From Pseudonocardia halophobica (GTDB taxonomy: Bacteria > Actinomycetota > Actinomycetes > Mycobacteriales > Pseudonocardiaceae), in the NCBI RefSeq assembly GCF_027922425.1, contig NZ_BSFQ01000006.1, positions 62,001 through 126,000 of the forward strand: 64,000 nucleotides of DNA, given 5' to 3'. Below are positions 25,311 through 33,561 of the stretch, in pieces. The position numbers were made by a program, and so were the translations under genes. The notes beneath the pieces were generated by a model that was not told the DNA's origin, made no database searches, and saw only the letters and a list, made by a program, of their open reading frames with translations. The first letter of the stretch is position 1. Each line of letters starts with the position of its first letter.

Positions 25311-25625
25311 TCAGGTGGTGCGGGGGTCGGGGCCGGGGTCGTTCGACACGGTGACCACGCCGCCGACCGACTCGTTCAGCCAGGCCAGGAGCGTGTGGTC
25401 GTCGAGCGTGAGGGGGACCTCGGGGCCGCCCCAGCCGAGCCGGGTGACGGGGCGGTGGGCGAGGGCGTCGTCGAGGAGGAGGGCGAGGCCGTCGGTCAGC
25501 AGGACGGTCACGCCCTCGTGCGTGATCTCGCGGGTGCCCTCCTCGGGGTCGCCTGCGGCCAGATCGGAGCCGGTCCGCACGACGTACCCCTGACCCGTGC
25601 GGTCGTCGTAGCCCGTCACCAGCAC
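25311..25625 (-). CDS. Hypothetical protein, ~104 residues
   Basis: The frame encodes a plausible small soluble protein (VTGYDDRTGQGYVVRTGSD, then a Leu-rich helix LLTDGLALLLDDALAHRP). It starts with GTG (25625, or GTG 25631 with GGGGGTG nearby). I do not recognise a domain. It sits between the methyltransferase and the long etfB leader region, transcribed toward the methyltransferase. Confidence 0.55.
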   Translation of the reverse strand: MLVTGYDDRTGQGYVVRTGSDLAAGDPEEGTREITHEGVTVLLTDGLALLLDDALAHRPVTRLGWGGPEVPLTLDDHTLLAWLNESVGGVVTVSNDPGPDPRTT

Positions 25626-25631
25626 GCGCGC

Positions 25632-26097
25632 ACCCCCGTCCGCCGGCGCGGCGCCGGCACGGGGATCCTAGGGCGGACGGCCCGCTGCGGAGCCGGACAC
25701 CGCCCCTGCCCCGACGCGGGGAATGTCACTCCGCGGGGGCCGAACCCCTGCTGGTGAGGGGGCTGGTGAGCAGGCTCACCCCGGGCGCCGTTTGCTGTTC
25801 GGATACCGCACGGTAACAATCGGGCCCAGGTCAGACGGCATGCCGCGGCCCCTGAGGGCCCCGATCCACGGGGCTCCGCGGGCGGCGCGGGGCCGGCGGA
25901 CCGGTGGTCCGGGCGGTGTCGTGCCGGCCGCGGACGGGGCCGGCGAACCCGGCGTCACCCGCCCGCGTCGCGACGGCGCACGCAGCCGGGATCGACGCTA
26001 GGTTCGCACGCAGGTTTTGGCAGGCGAGAAGCCGTGGCACCCCCTCGCAGGAGCGGGGGCGGCCGCCGCGCAACCGGCAGGAGGTCGAAGAGGTCCG
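25632..26097. other. 466-base region upstream of etfB
   Basis: No convincing gene is present. A candidate plus-strand promoter is TTGCTG (25792-25797) with TAACAA (25814-25819), 16 bases apart. A second possible -10 element, TAGGTT, lies near 26000, about 90 bases before the etfB ATG. An AGGAGG sequence near 26079 and AGAGG near 26089 precede the start. Several short G/C palindromes are visible but none is clearly a riboswitch. Confidence 0.4.
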
Positions 26098-26883
26098 ATG
26101 AACATCGTCGTGCTGGTCAAGCAGGTGCCGGACACCTACTCCGAGCGGAAACTGTCCTCGGGCGACCACACCCTGGACCGGGACGCCACGGACGCGGTGC
26201 TGGACGAGATCGACGAGCGTGCGGTGGAGTCCGCGCTGCAGCTCAAGGAGGCCAACGACGGGTCCGAGGTGACCGTCGTGGCGATGGGCCCGGACCGGGC
26301 CACGGACGCGATCCGCAAGGCGCTGTCGATGGGTGCGGACAAGGCGGTGCACCTGTCGGACGAGGCGCTGCACGGCTCGTGCGCGGTGCAGACGACCAAG
26401 GCGCTGGCCAAGGTGATCGGCACCCTGGGTGAGGTGGACCTGATCCTGGCCGGGAACGAGGCCTCGGACGGGCGGATCGGCGCGATCCCAGCGATGGTGG
26501 CCGACGTGCTGGGGCTGCCGTCGCTGACCCACGCCCGCGAGCTGACCGTGGACGGCTCCACGGTGACGGTGCGCCGGGAGACCGACGACGGGGTCACGGT
26601 GCTGTCCACCGAGCTGCCCGCCGTGGTGTCGGTGAACGAGAAGATCAACGAGCCGCGGTACCCGTCGTTCAAGGGGATCATGGCGGCGAAGAAGAAGCCG
26701 GTCACCACGCTGACGTTGGCCGACGCCGGGATCGACGCCTCCGAGGTCGGGCTGGCCTCCGCGCTGACCACGGTGACCTCCTCGCAGCCCAAGCCGCCGA
26801 AGTCCGGTGGCGAGAAGGTCGAGGACGAGGGCGACGGCGGCGCGAAGATCGCGCAGTTCCTGGTCGGCCAGAAGCTGATCTGA
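26098..26883 (+). CDS. etfB: Electron transfer flavoprotein beta subunit (FixA)
   Basis: The 261-residue subunit starts MNIVVLVKQVPDTYSE. It has LDEIDERAVESALQLKE, the adenosine-binding segment LILAGNEASDGRIGAIPAMV and the Leu-anchor-like NEPRYPSFKGIMAAKKKP. With EtfA it forms the FAD-containing heterodimer that accepts electrons from acyl-CoA and other dehydrogenases. etfA follows 40 bases later. Position corresponds to Rv3029c. Confidence 0.95.
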   Translation: MNIVVLVKQVPDTYSERKLSSGDHTLDRDATDAVLDEIDERAVESALQLKEANDGSEVTVVAMGPDRATDAIRKALSMGADKAVHLSDEALHGSCAVQTTKALAKVIGTLGEVDLILAGNEASDGRIGAIPAMVADVLGLPSLTHARELTVDGSTVTVRRETDDGVTVLSTELPAVVSVNEKINEPRYPSFKGIMAAKKKPVTTLTLADAGIDASEVGLASALTTVTSSQPKPPKSGGEKVEDEGDGGAKIAQFLVGQKLI

Positions 26884-26923
26884 CCCACCCCGGACGAGAC
26901 TTTTCGAGAAGAGGCACACAGGC

Positions 26924-27871
26924 ATGGCTGAGGTTCTGGTCCTCGTCGACCATCTCGACGGGGAGATCAAGAAGAGCACGTTCGAGCTGCTGACCGCGGC
27001 CCGCGCGCTGGGCGAGCCGTCCGCGGTGGTAGTCGGCCCGGCCGGGTCGGCCGGGAAGCTGTCCGAGGGCCTGAAGGCCCACGGCGCGGCGAAGATCTAC
27101 ATCGCGGAGACCGACTCCAGCGACTTCCTGACCCCGCAGGTGTCGGTGCTGGCCTCGCTGGTCGAGTCCAAGGACCCGGCCGCGGTGCTGATCGGCGTGT
27201 CGGCGGACGGCAAGGAGATCGCCGGCCGGCTGGCCATCAAGACCAACTCCGCGCTGCTCGGCGACGTCGTGGGGGTGTCCCCGGAGGGCGGCACGCACTC
27301 GGTGTTCGGTGGGGCGTTCATCGCCGAGGCCAAGGCCAACACCGGCCACCCGGTGTTCACCCTGCGCCCGGGCTCGGTCGAGGTCGAGCAGGCCGACGGC
27401 GCGGGTGCCGAGGAGACCGTCGAGGTCCCGGCCGCGTCGGGTCGGTCTGCCACGGTGCAGTCGCGGGAGCCGGTGACCGGCGGGGACCGCCCGGAGCTGA
27501 CCGAGGCCTCGGTGATCGTGTCCGGTGGGCGTGGTGTCGGGTCGGCGGAGCAGTTCTCCGTGGTCGAGGGCCTGGCCGACTCGCTCGGCGCCGCTGTCGG
27601 TGCGTCGCGTGCCGCGGTGGACTCGGGGTTCTACCCGCACCAGTTCCAGGTCGGGCAGACCGGCAAGACGGTGTCCCCGCAGCTCTACATCGCGCTGGGG
27701 ATCTCGGGTGCGATCCAGCACCGGGCCGGGATGCAGACCTCGAAGACGATCATCGCGGTCAACAAGGACCCCGAGGCGCCGATCTTCGAGATCGCCGACT
27801 TCGGCGTGGTGGGCGACCTGTTCAAGGTCGCGCCGCAGCTGCAGGAGGAAGTCACCAAGCGCAAGAACTGA
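26924..27871 (+). CDS. etfA: Electron transfer flavoprotein alpha subunit (FixB)
   Basis: The 315-residue subunit has an N-terminal alpha/beta domain. The C-terminal FAD-binding domain shows [46 protein letters not shown] and [19 protein letters not shown]. It carries the FAD that passes electrons to ETF-quinone reductase. A GAAGAGG sequence precedes the ATG. It ends in a strong GC hairpin at 27891-27926. Confidence 0.96.
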   Translation: MAEVLVLVDHLDGEIKKSTFELLTAARALGEPSAVVVGPAGSAGKLSEGLKAHGAAKIYIAETDSSDFLTPQVSVLASLVESKDPAAVLIGVSADGKEIAGRLAIKTNSALLGDVVGVSPEGGTHSVFGGAFIAEAKANTGHPVFTLRPGSVEVEQADGAGAEETVEVPAASGRSATVQSREPVTGGDRPELTEASVIVSGGRGVGSAEQFSVVEGLADSLGAAVGASRAAVDSGFYPHQFQVGQTGKTVSPQLYIALGISGAIQHRAGMQTSKTIIAVNKDPEAPIFEIADFGVVGDLFKVAPQLQEEVTKRKN

Positions 27872-27890
27872 CCTGCGCAGAGGTCGTCGC

Positions 27891-27926
27891 GCGGCCCCGC
27901 CCCCGTCACTCCGGGGGCGGGGCCGC
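27891..27926 (+). terminator. etfA terminator hairpin
   Basis: A 15-bp perfect GC stem (left arm starting GCGGCCCCGCCCCCG) encloses the loop TCACTC, 20 bases after the etfA stop. No U-tract follows, as is common for actinobacterial terminators. Confidence 0.75.
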
Positions 27927-27954
27927 CGCCGTTCTCGCCCCGGGCCACCTGCAG

Positions 27955-28370
27955 GGCTCGCTTCCAAGATCGGCGAAACGGTGTGGTCAAGGCGCTTCGC
28001 GCCGCCCCTGCCGCCCCCACACGACGATCATGAGGCGGGCCGAGCGTCGTCGCGCCTCCAAGTGCTGCGCCGGCCGCCTACCGACCGCCGCCGACCAGCC
28101 GAGTGCCGCTGCACCAGGCCTCGCCGCCCTCAAGATCGGCGGTTCGGTGCGCTGAGGGTGCTGTGCGTCGCCACTACCGCACACGGACGACGATCATGAG
28201 CGGGCAGGACTCGCGGCCTCGGAATGCTGCGCCAGCGCCTGCCGGCCGCCGCCAACCCCACTGCGCGCCGCTGCACCAGGTCGCGCGGCCGCCTCAAGAT
28301 CGGCGGTTCGGTGCGTCCAAGGCTCCCAGCGCCGCCCCCACTGCACCCGAACCCCGATCTTGGTCGCCCT
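27955..28370. repeat. Imperfect ~165-nt tandem repeat with inverted terminal copy
   Basis: This gap between etfA and the GNAT gene holds no convincing gene. CAAGATCGG recurs at 27965, 28131 and 28295 (periods 166 and 164), each time followed by diverged copies of shared blocks such as ACGACGATCATGAG and GCTGCACCAGG. The last two copies share AAGATCGGCGGTTCGGTGCG. At 28347-28363 CCGAACCCCGATCTTGG is an inverted copy of the same core, so copy 3 and this end could pair as a large hairpin. Confidence 0.75.
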
Positions 28371-28484
28371 CGCTCAGCCCCACCTCACTCGTCGGGGTGA
28401 CGGCGCGGGGAGGTTCACCGGGCCTTCACGCCCGGGTCGCCGCCGGTGGCGCGCCTGTTCGGACCCGGCCGATACCAAGCACCC

Positions 28485-29246
28485 GTGACCTCATCCCAGG
28501 TTCTGGTCCGGACGCCCGAGGCGGCGGCCACGCGCTACTCGCTGCTGCTGACCACCGACTCCGAGGACGTCGAGGCCGCCCAGCGGCTCCGCCACCGGGT
28601 GTTCGCCGAGGAGCTCGGTGCGCGGCTCGACTCCCTGCGCCCGGGCCTCGACGCCGACCGCTTCGACGAGTTCTGCGACCACCTCGTGGTGCGCGAGGAC
28701 GCGACGGGCGAGGTCGTCGGCACCTACCGCATGCTCCCGCCGCGCCGGGCGCGCGCCGCGGGCGGCCTCTACTCCGACGGCGAGTTCGACCTGACGGCCC
28801 TCGACCCGATCCGGTCGGGGCTGGTCGAGACGGGCCGCTCCTGCGTGCACCCCGACCACCGGGCGGGCGCGGTCGTCGGGCTGGTGTGGGCCGGGATCGC
28901 CCGGTACATGCTGCTCACCGGCAATCGCTGGCTCACGGGCTGCGCGAGCGTCCCGCTCGACGACGGCGGCGCGCTGGCCGCCGGGGTCCGCGACACCGTC
29001 TTCGCCTCACACCTCTCCCCGGCCGAGTACCGCGTGACGCCGCACCAGCCGTGGGACGCGGAGGCCGCGACCCGGCACCGCCGCACCGCGCTGCCGCCGC
29101 TGCTGCGCGGCTACCTGCGGCTCGGCGCCTGGGTGTGCGGGGAGCCGGCCCACGACCCGGCCTTCGGCTGCGCCGACTTCCTGGTCCTCCTCGGCCTCGA
29201 CCACGCCGACCAGCGCTACCTCCGCTTCTTCCTGGGCGAGCAGTGA
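28485..29246 (+). CDS. GNAT-fold N-acyltransferase, OlsB/hemolysin-like (Rv3027c-like)
   Basis: The ~253-residue protein has the OlsB/COG3176 pattern: [56 protein letters not shown] and LTGCASVP. OlsB-type enzymes move acyl groups from acyl-ACP to an amino acid such as ornithine. The next gene is a PlsC-type O-acyltransferase overlapping by 4 bases, which is the OlsB-OlsA arrangement. The GTG at 28485 fits the conserved start; ATG upstream at 28446 would add 13 residues. The lipid product is inferred. Confidence 0.78.
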   Translation: MTSSQVLVRTPEAAATRYSLLLTTDSEDVEAAQRLRHRVFAEELGARLDSLRPGLDADRFDEFCDHLVVREDATGEVVGTYRMLPPRRARAAGGLYSDGEFDLTALDPIRSGLVETGRSCVHPDHRAGAVVGLVWAGIARYMLLTGNRWLTGCASVPLDDGGALAAGVRDTVFASHLSPAEYRVTPHQPWDAEAATRHRRTALPPLLRGYLRLGAWVCGEPAHDPAFGCADFLVLLGLDHADQRYLRFFLGEQ

Positions 29247-30181
29247 GCGAACCGACCGCGCGCCTCGCCGGGCGAGCAGTAAGCGAGCGGACCGCGGACT
29301 CGCTCACCACAGCCCTGCGCCTCCGGCGCGCGGTTCCCGCACCCCCGGAGCACCTTCCGCCCGCAGCCCTCCGCACCCTCCACCCCACCCACCCCGGCCT
29401 CCCGCCCGTCGCGGACCGACCGGCCTGGGCGCCCTGCTCGCCCTGCGGCCCCGACTGCCTCCCCGCCGCCGGGCGCCGGGCCGATCCGAGGGCCGCCCTC
29501 CGCGTCGCACGCCGGCTCGCCGCGCTGGTCGCACTCCTGCTCGTCGCCCTGCCGGTCCTTCTCGTCGGGCCGAACCCGCGGCTGTTCCGGGCCGTGCTGC
29601 GCGCCGCCGGCGTCCGCCTCCGGGTCCGGGGCACCACCTACGGGCGCGGCGGGGTGCTCGTCGTCGCCAACCACCTGTCGTGGATCGACGTCGTGGCCCT
29701 CGGCGCCGTCGCCCCGGTCCGGATGATCGCGAAGCGGGAGGTGGCCGACTGGCCGCTGGTCGGCGCGATCGCCCGCCGCACCGGCGCGCTGTTCGTCGAC
29801 CGGGGCGGCCTCCGCGGGCTGCCGGACGTCGTCGCCGGGACCGCGACCGCACTGCGCGGCGGTGCGGTGGTCGGCGTCTTCCCCGAGGGCACGACCTGGT
29901 GCGGCTCGGCGTCGGGGCCCTTCCGGCGGGCCCCGTTCCAGGCCGCGCTCGACGCCGGACGCCCGGTCCGGCCCGTCCGCATCGACCTCGCCCTGCCCGA
30001 CGGCAGGCCCACCACCGCGGGCGCGTTCGTGGGCGACGAGACCCTCTGGGACTCGCTGCGGCGGGTCCTGCGGCTCGAGCGCCTGGACTGCACGCTCACC
30101 CTGCTGCCCCCGCTGCCTCCCGAGGGGGACCGGCGCACGCTCGCCGCGCGGGCCGAACGGGCGGTCACGACGGCCCGGTAG
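29243..30181 (+). CDS. 1-acyl-glycerol-3-phosphate-type O-acyltransferase (PlsC/OlsA-like, Rv3026c-like)
   Basis: The 312-residue protein has a Pro-rich N-terminal extension, one membrane helix ([15 protein letters not shown]), the acyltransferase motif NHLSWID (HX4D), FVDRGG and FPEGTT. It would esterify a lyso-lipid at the membrane. It starts at GTG overlapping the GNAT stop as GTGA. The first dozen codons look like a local duplication: the sequence around the junction is repeated ~38 bases downstream. It may act with the GNAT protein in aminolipid synthesis, or in phospholipid synthesis alone. Confidence 0.82.
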   Translation: MSEPTARLAGRAVSERTADSLTTALRLRRAVPAPPEHLPPAALRTLHPTHPGLPPVADRPAWAPCSPCGPDCLPAAGRRADPRAALRVARRLAALVALLLVALPVLLVGPNPRLFRAVLRAAGVRLRVRGTTYGRGGVLVVANHLSWIDVVALGAVAPVRMIAKREVADWPLVGAIARRTGALFVDRGGLRGLPDVVAGTATALRGGAVVGVFPEGTTWCGSASGPFRRAPFQAALDAGRPVRPVRIDLALPDGRPTTAGAFVGDETLWDSLRRVLRLERLDCTLTLLPPLPPEGDRRTLAARAERAVTTAR

Positions 30182-30232
30182 CCACCCGGGTGGAAGGGCC
30201 GTACCGCGGTCCGGCGTCTACCCTGAACGGCG

Positions 30233-30295
30233 ATGAACGACCAGGAGACCGCGCCCACCAGGGGAGCCCGACGCCGAGCGGGGTCCCGGCCGTGA
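30233..30295 (+). CDS. 20-codon upstream ORF coupled to the cysteine desulfurase
   Basis: ATG at 30233 opens [20 protein letters not shown] and stops at TGA 30293-30295. The stop overlaps the GTG start of the desulfurase as GTGA. TACCCT (30219-30224) ends 8 bases upstream of the ATG, so the transcript would be leaderless and begin with this ORF. The peptide has no cysteine. It probably couples ribosomes into the desulfurase gene. This is an inference from layout only. Confidence 0.5.
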   Translation: MNDQETAPTRGARRRAGSRP

Positions 30296-31512
30296 CGTAC
30301 CTGGACCACGCGGCCACCACCCCGATGGTGCCCGAGGCCGTCGCCGTGATGGCGGAGGCCATGGCGCGCACCGGGAACGCGTCGTCGCTGCACTCCGCCG
30401 GCCGCCGCGCCCGGCGGGAGGTCGAGGAGTCCCGCGAGGGCATCGCCGCGGCGGTCGGCGCCCGGCCGTCGGAGGTCGTGTTCACCACCGGCGGGACCGA
30501 GAGCGACAACCTGGCCGTCAAGGGGATCTTCTGGGCCCGTCGTGCCGCCGATCCCCGCCGCACGCGGGTGCTGGTCTCGGCCATCGAGCACCACGCGGTC
30601 CTCGAGTCGGCCGAGTGGCTCGTCGAGCACGAGGGCGCCGAGCTGGTCCTCCTCCCGGTCGACGCCGCCGGCCGCGTCCGCCCGGAGGTGCTGCGCGCCG
30701 CGATCGAGGAGGCGCCCGAGGCCACCGCGCTGGTCTCCGTGATGTGGGCGAACAACGAGGTCGGCACGGTCAACCCGATCCGTGAGCTCGCCTCGGTCGC
30801 GCACGGGTACGGCGTACCGATGCACACGGACGCGGTGCAGGCCGTCGGCATCCTGCCCATCGACTTCGGGGCGAGCGGCGTGGACGCGCTGACCCTGACC
30901 GGACACAAGCTCGGCGGACCCTACGGCGCCGGCGCGCTGCTGCTCGGGCGCGAGGTCGGCGCGGTCCCGCTGCTGCACGGCGGCGGCCAGGAGCGCGACG
31001 TCCGCTCCGGCACCCTCGACACCCCCGCCGTCCTCGGCCTGGCCACCGCCGTGCAGAAGGCGGTCGCCGACGCCCCGCGCCGCGCCGCCGTGCTCACCGG
31101 CCTGCGGGACGAGCTGGTGAACCGGATCCGCGCGGTCGTCCCCGACGCCACGCTCAACGGCGACCCGGGCACCGCCGTGATCGACGGCGGCCCCTCCCGC
31201 CTGCCCGGCAACGCGCACCTCAGCTTCCCCGGCTGCGAGGGCGACAGCCTGCTCATGCTGCTCGACGCGCACGGCATCGAGTGCTCCACCGGCTCGGCCT
31301 GCACCTCGGGCGTCGCCCAGCCCAGCCACGTGCTGCTGGCCATGGGCGCGAGCGAGGCGGTGGCCCGCGGCTCGCTGCGGTTCTCGATGGGGCACACCAC
31401 GACCGAGGCGGACGTCGCCGCGGTCGTCGACGTCATCGGTCCCGTCGTCGAGCGGGCCCGCCGGGCCAGCGCGGGCGGCACCCGCCGGCGGGAAGCCGCC
31501 GGCAGCTCGTGA
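30292..31512 (+). CDS. Cysteine desulfurase, IscS/NifS-like (Rv3025c-like)
   Basis: This 406-residue PLP enzyme takes sulfur from cysteine. It has [10 protein letters not shown] at the start, [10 protein letters not shown], the PLP lysine in [11 protein letters not shown] (~residue 206) and the active-site cysteine loop STGSACTSG (Cys ~337). mnmA, which uses the persulfide for tRNA 2-thiolation, follows 10 bases downstream, so supplying MnmA is a likely role. The GTG start lacks its own clear ribosome site and overlaps the upstream ORF stop. Confidence 0.9.
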   Translation: MTYLDHAATTPMVPEAVAVMAEAMARTGNASSLHSAGRRARREVEESREGIAAAVGARPSEVVFTTGGTESDNLAVKGIFWARRAADPRRTRVLVSAIEHHAVLESAEWLVEHEGAELVLLPVDAAGRVRPEVLRAAIEEAPEATALVSVMWANNEVGTVNPIRELASVAHGYGVPMHTDAVQAVGILPIDFGASGVDALTLTGHKLGGPYGAGALLLGREVGAVPLLHGGGQERDVRSGTLDTPAVLGLATAVQKAVADAPRRAAVLTGLRDELVNRIRAVVPDATLNGDPGTAVIDGGPSRLPGNAHLSFPGCEGDSLLMLLDAHGIECSTGSACTSGVAQPSHVLLAMGASEAVARGSLRFSMGHTTTEADVAAVVDVIGPVVERARRASAGGTRRREAAGSS

Positions 31513-31522
31513 GGCGGTTCCG

Positions 31523-32599
31523 ATGAGGGTCCTGGCCGCGCTCTCCGGCGGCGTCGACTCCTCGGTCGCCGCGGCGCGGGCGGTCGCCGCCGGGCACGAG
31601 GTCGTCGGCGTCCACCTCGCGCTCTCCCGCACCCGGGACGCGCTGCGCTCCGGCTCCCGCGGCTGTTGCTCGCGCGAGGACGCCGCCGACGCCGCGCGGG
31701 TCGCCGACGTGCTCGGCATCCCGTACTACGTCTGGGACCTGTCCGAGGAGTTCGCCGAGGACGTCGTCGAGGACTTCGTGGCGAGCTACGCCGCCGGCGA
31801 GACGCCCAACCCCTGCCTGCGCTGCAACGAGAAGATCAAGTTCGCGGCGGTGCTGGACCGGGCGCTCGCGCTGGGGTTCGACGCCGTGTGCACCGGCCAC
31901 TACGCGCGCCTCGAGGGCGGTGTCCTGCGCCGGGCGACCGACGCGGGCAAGGACCAGTCCTACGTGCTCGCCGTCCTGCGCGCCGACCAGCTCGCGCACG
32001 CGATGTTCCCGGTCGGCGACACCGCGAAGCCCGCGATCCGCGAGGAGGCCGCGCGGCTCGGGCTGCGCACCGCGGCGAAGCCGGACAGCCACGACATCTG
32101 CTTCATCCCGGACGGCGACACCCGCGGCTTCCTGCGCGAGCGCCTCGGCGAGCGGCCCGGCGAGATCGTCGACGCGGCGACCGGCGAGGTCCTCGGCGCG
32201 CACGCGGGCGTGCACGGCTTCACCGTCGGGCAGCGCAAGGGCCTCGGCGTCGACCGGCCCGCCGCCGACGGCCGCCCCCGGTACGTCCTCGGGATCGAGC
32301 CGGTCAGCGGCACCGTGACCGTCGGGCCGGAGGCGGCGCTGAGCGTCCGGACCGTGGAGGCCCGGCGTCCGGTGTGGTGCTCGGGCACCGCACCCGGCGG
32401 CCCGTTCGCCTGCACCGTCCAGGTCCGCGCGCACGGCGGCACCGCGTCCGCCGAGGCCACCCCGGTCGGCGACGGCGTGCGGGTCGAGCTCGGCGAACCG
32501 CTGCGCGGGGTCGCGCCCGGACAGGCCATCGCCTTCTACCGGGACGACCCGGCGGGCGCGGTCGTGCTCGGTTCCGCCACCATCACCGCCGCCGCATAG
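31523..32599 (+). CDS. mnmA: tRNA-specific 2-thiouridylase MnmA
   Basis: The 358-residue enzyme makes s2U34 in tRNA for Glu, Gln and Lys. The PP-loop motif [13 protein letters not shown] is at the N-terminus. The catalytic cysteines are in [14 protein letters not shown] (~98) and [11 protein letters not shown] (~193), followed by the beta-barrel domain. It directly follows the cysteine desulfurase that would supply sulfur. Position equals Rv3024c (trmU). Confidence 0.95.
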   Translation: MRVLAALSGGVDSSVAAARAVAAGHEVVGVHLALSRTRDALRSGSRGCCSREDAADAARVADVLGIPYYVWDLSEEFAEDVVEDFVASYAAGETPNPCLRCNEKIKFAAVLDRALALGFDAVCTGHYARLEGGVLRRATDAGKDQSYVLAVLRADQLAHAMFPVGDTAKPAIREEAARLGLRTAAKPDSHDICFIPDGDTRGFLRERLGERPGEIVDAATGEVLGAHAGVHGFTVGQRKGLGVDRPAADGRPRYVLGIEPVSGTVTVGPEAALSVRTVEARRPVWCSGTAPGGPFACTVQVRAHGGTASAEATPVGDGVRVELGEPLRGVAPGQAIAFYRDDPAGAVVLGSATITAAA

Positions 32600-32602
32600 C
32601 GC

Positions 32603-33397
32603 TCAGCTCACCGACACCTCCGCGACCATGCCCCGCATGAGGTGCGGTGGCCCCTCGCCGTTGCCGAGCGGGCAGAGGACGAGGTAGCGCCCCGCGGGCA
32701 GGTCGACCAGCATCCCGCCCTGCTCGCCCGGGCCCGCCGTCGCGGCGCCGGGGACCACGTCGACCTGCTGCGCCAGCAGCTCCGGTGGCGTGGTGAGGAC
32801 CTGCGCCACGGTCACCGCCTGGTCCTTCGGCCGCACGATCAGCACCGCGTGGTAGAGGTTCGCCGTCGACCGGTTCACCAGCCGGACCGCCGTCGGCCCG
32901 GGACGCAGCGTCGCCGGGACGCCGTCGAGGCGGTACTCCGTGGCCGTGACCTGCACCTGCTGGTAGCCGCAGTGCTCGTAGGCCCACGTCTCGTACTCGT
33001 TGACGCTCTGCGCGACGACGGGAGCGTCCGCCGGGGCCGCCGTCCCGGTGGTCGCGGCCGACTGCAGGACACCCTGCAGCGCGGTGAGCGTCGGGCGCAG
33101 GTCCGGGGGCGCCGTCGCGACGGCGGAGTCCAGCAACGGCAGGATCTGACCGGCCCACGCCCGCACGGCGGCCGGGTCCGAGGTCCCCGGATCACCCGCG
33201 GGCGGCGGGACGGCGTCGATCTTCAGCAGGTTGGTGCAGGTCGTGTCGAGGGGTGCGGGGGCGGCCGCGGCGGCCTCCGCGGCGCCCGCGGCCGGGGCCG
33301 GACCGGTCGCGCAGGCGGCCGCCCCACCGACCAGGGCGACGGCGGCCGCCGCCGCCCCCAGCAGCCGTCTCGTCCGGATGCCCGTCCATGAGCCCAT
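32603..33397 (-). CDS. Lipoprotein with cupredoxin-like C-terminal domain
   Basis: The 264-residue protein has a lipoprotein signal ending GGAAAC, an Ala-rich linker and a helical middle. The C-terminal ~110-residue domain resembles a cupredoxin: VRLVNRSTANLYHAVLIV and YLVLCPLGNGEGPPHLMRG. This gives a His...Cys-x-His-x-Met arrangement like a type-1 copper site. Copper binding is inferred. The gene diverges from the next one and converges on mnmA, whose end lies 3 bases away. Confidence 0.68.
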   Translation of the reverse strand: MGSWTGIRTRRLLGAAAAAVALVGGAAACATGPAPAAGAAEAAAAAPAPLDTTCTNLLKIDAVPPPAGDPGTSDPAAVRAWAGQILPLLDSAVATAPPDLRPTLTALQGVLQSAATTGTAAPADAPVVAQSVNEYETWAYEHCGYQQVQVTATEYRLDGVPATLRPGPTAVRLVNRSTANLYHAVLIVRPKDQAVTVAQVLTTPPELLAQQVDVVPGAATAGPGEQGGMLVDLPAGRYLVLCPLGNGEGPPHLMRGMVAEVSVS

Positions 33398-33561
33398 GCG
33401 GTCCCCCAACCCTGAGCGGCGCTCGTGCGGTGGCGAGCATGGGCGCGCGGCGGGGTGCCCGGGCAGGGCCTGAGGACCCCGGTCCGTACGCAGTTCCGGC
33501 ACGGCCCGCGCAACCGGGCCCGGCGCGGCACGTCGCCAGCCGCAGTGTGAGACTCGGACCC

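Noticed and set aside
25632..26097. Riboswitch in the long etfB leader
   Set aside because: Some short GC hairpins exist, but I could match no known riboswitch core and saw no clear terminator/anti-terminator pair.
27955..28370. CRISPR array in the etfA downstream gap
   Set aside because: Repeats are ~165 nt apart, few and diverged, with no uniform 20-50 nt spacers and no cas genes.
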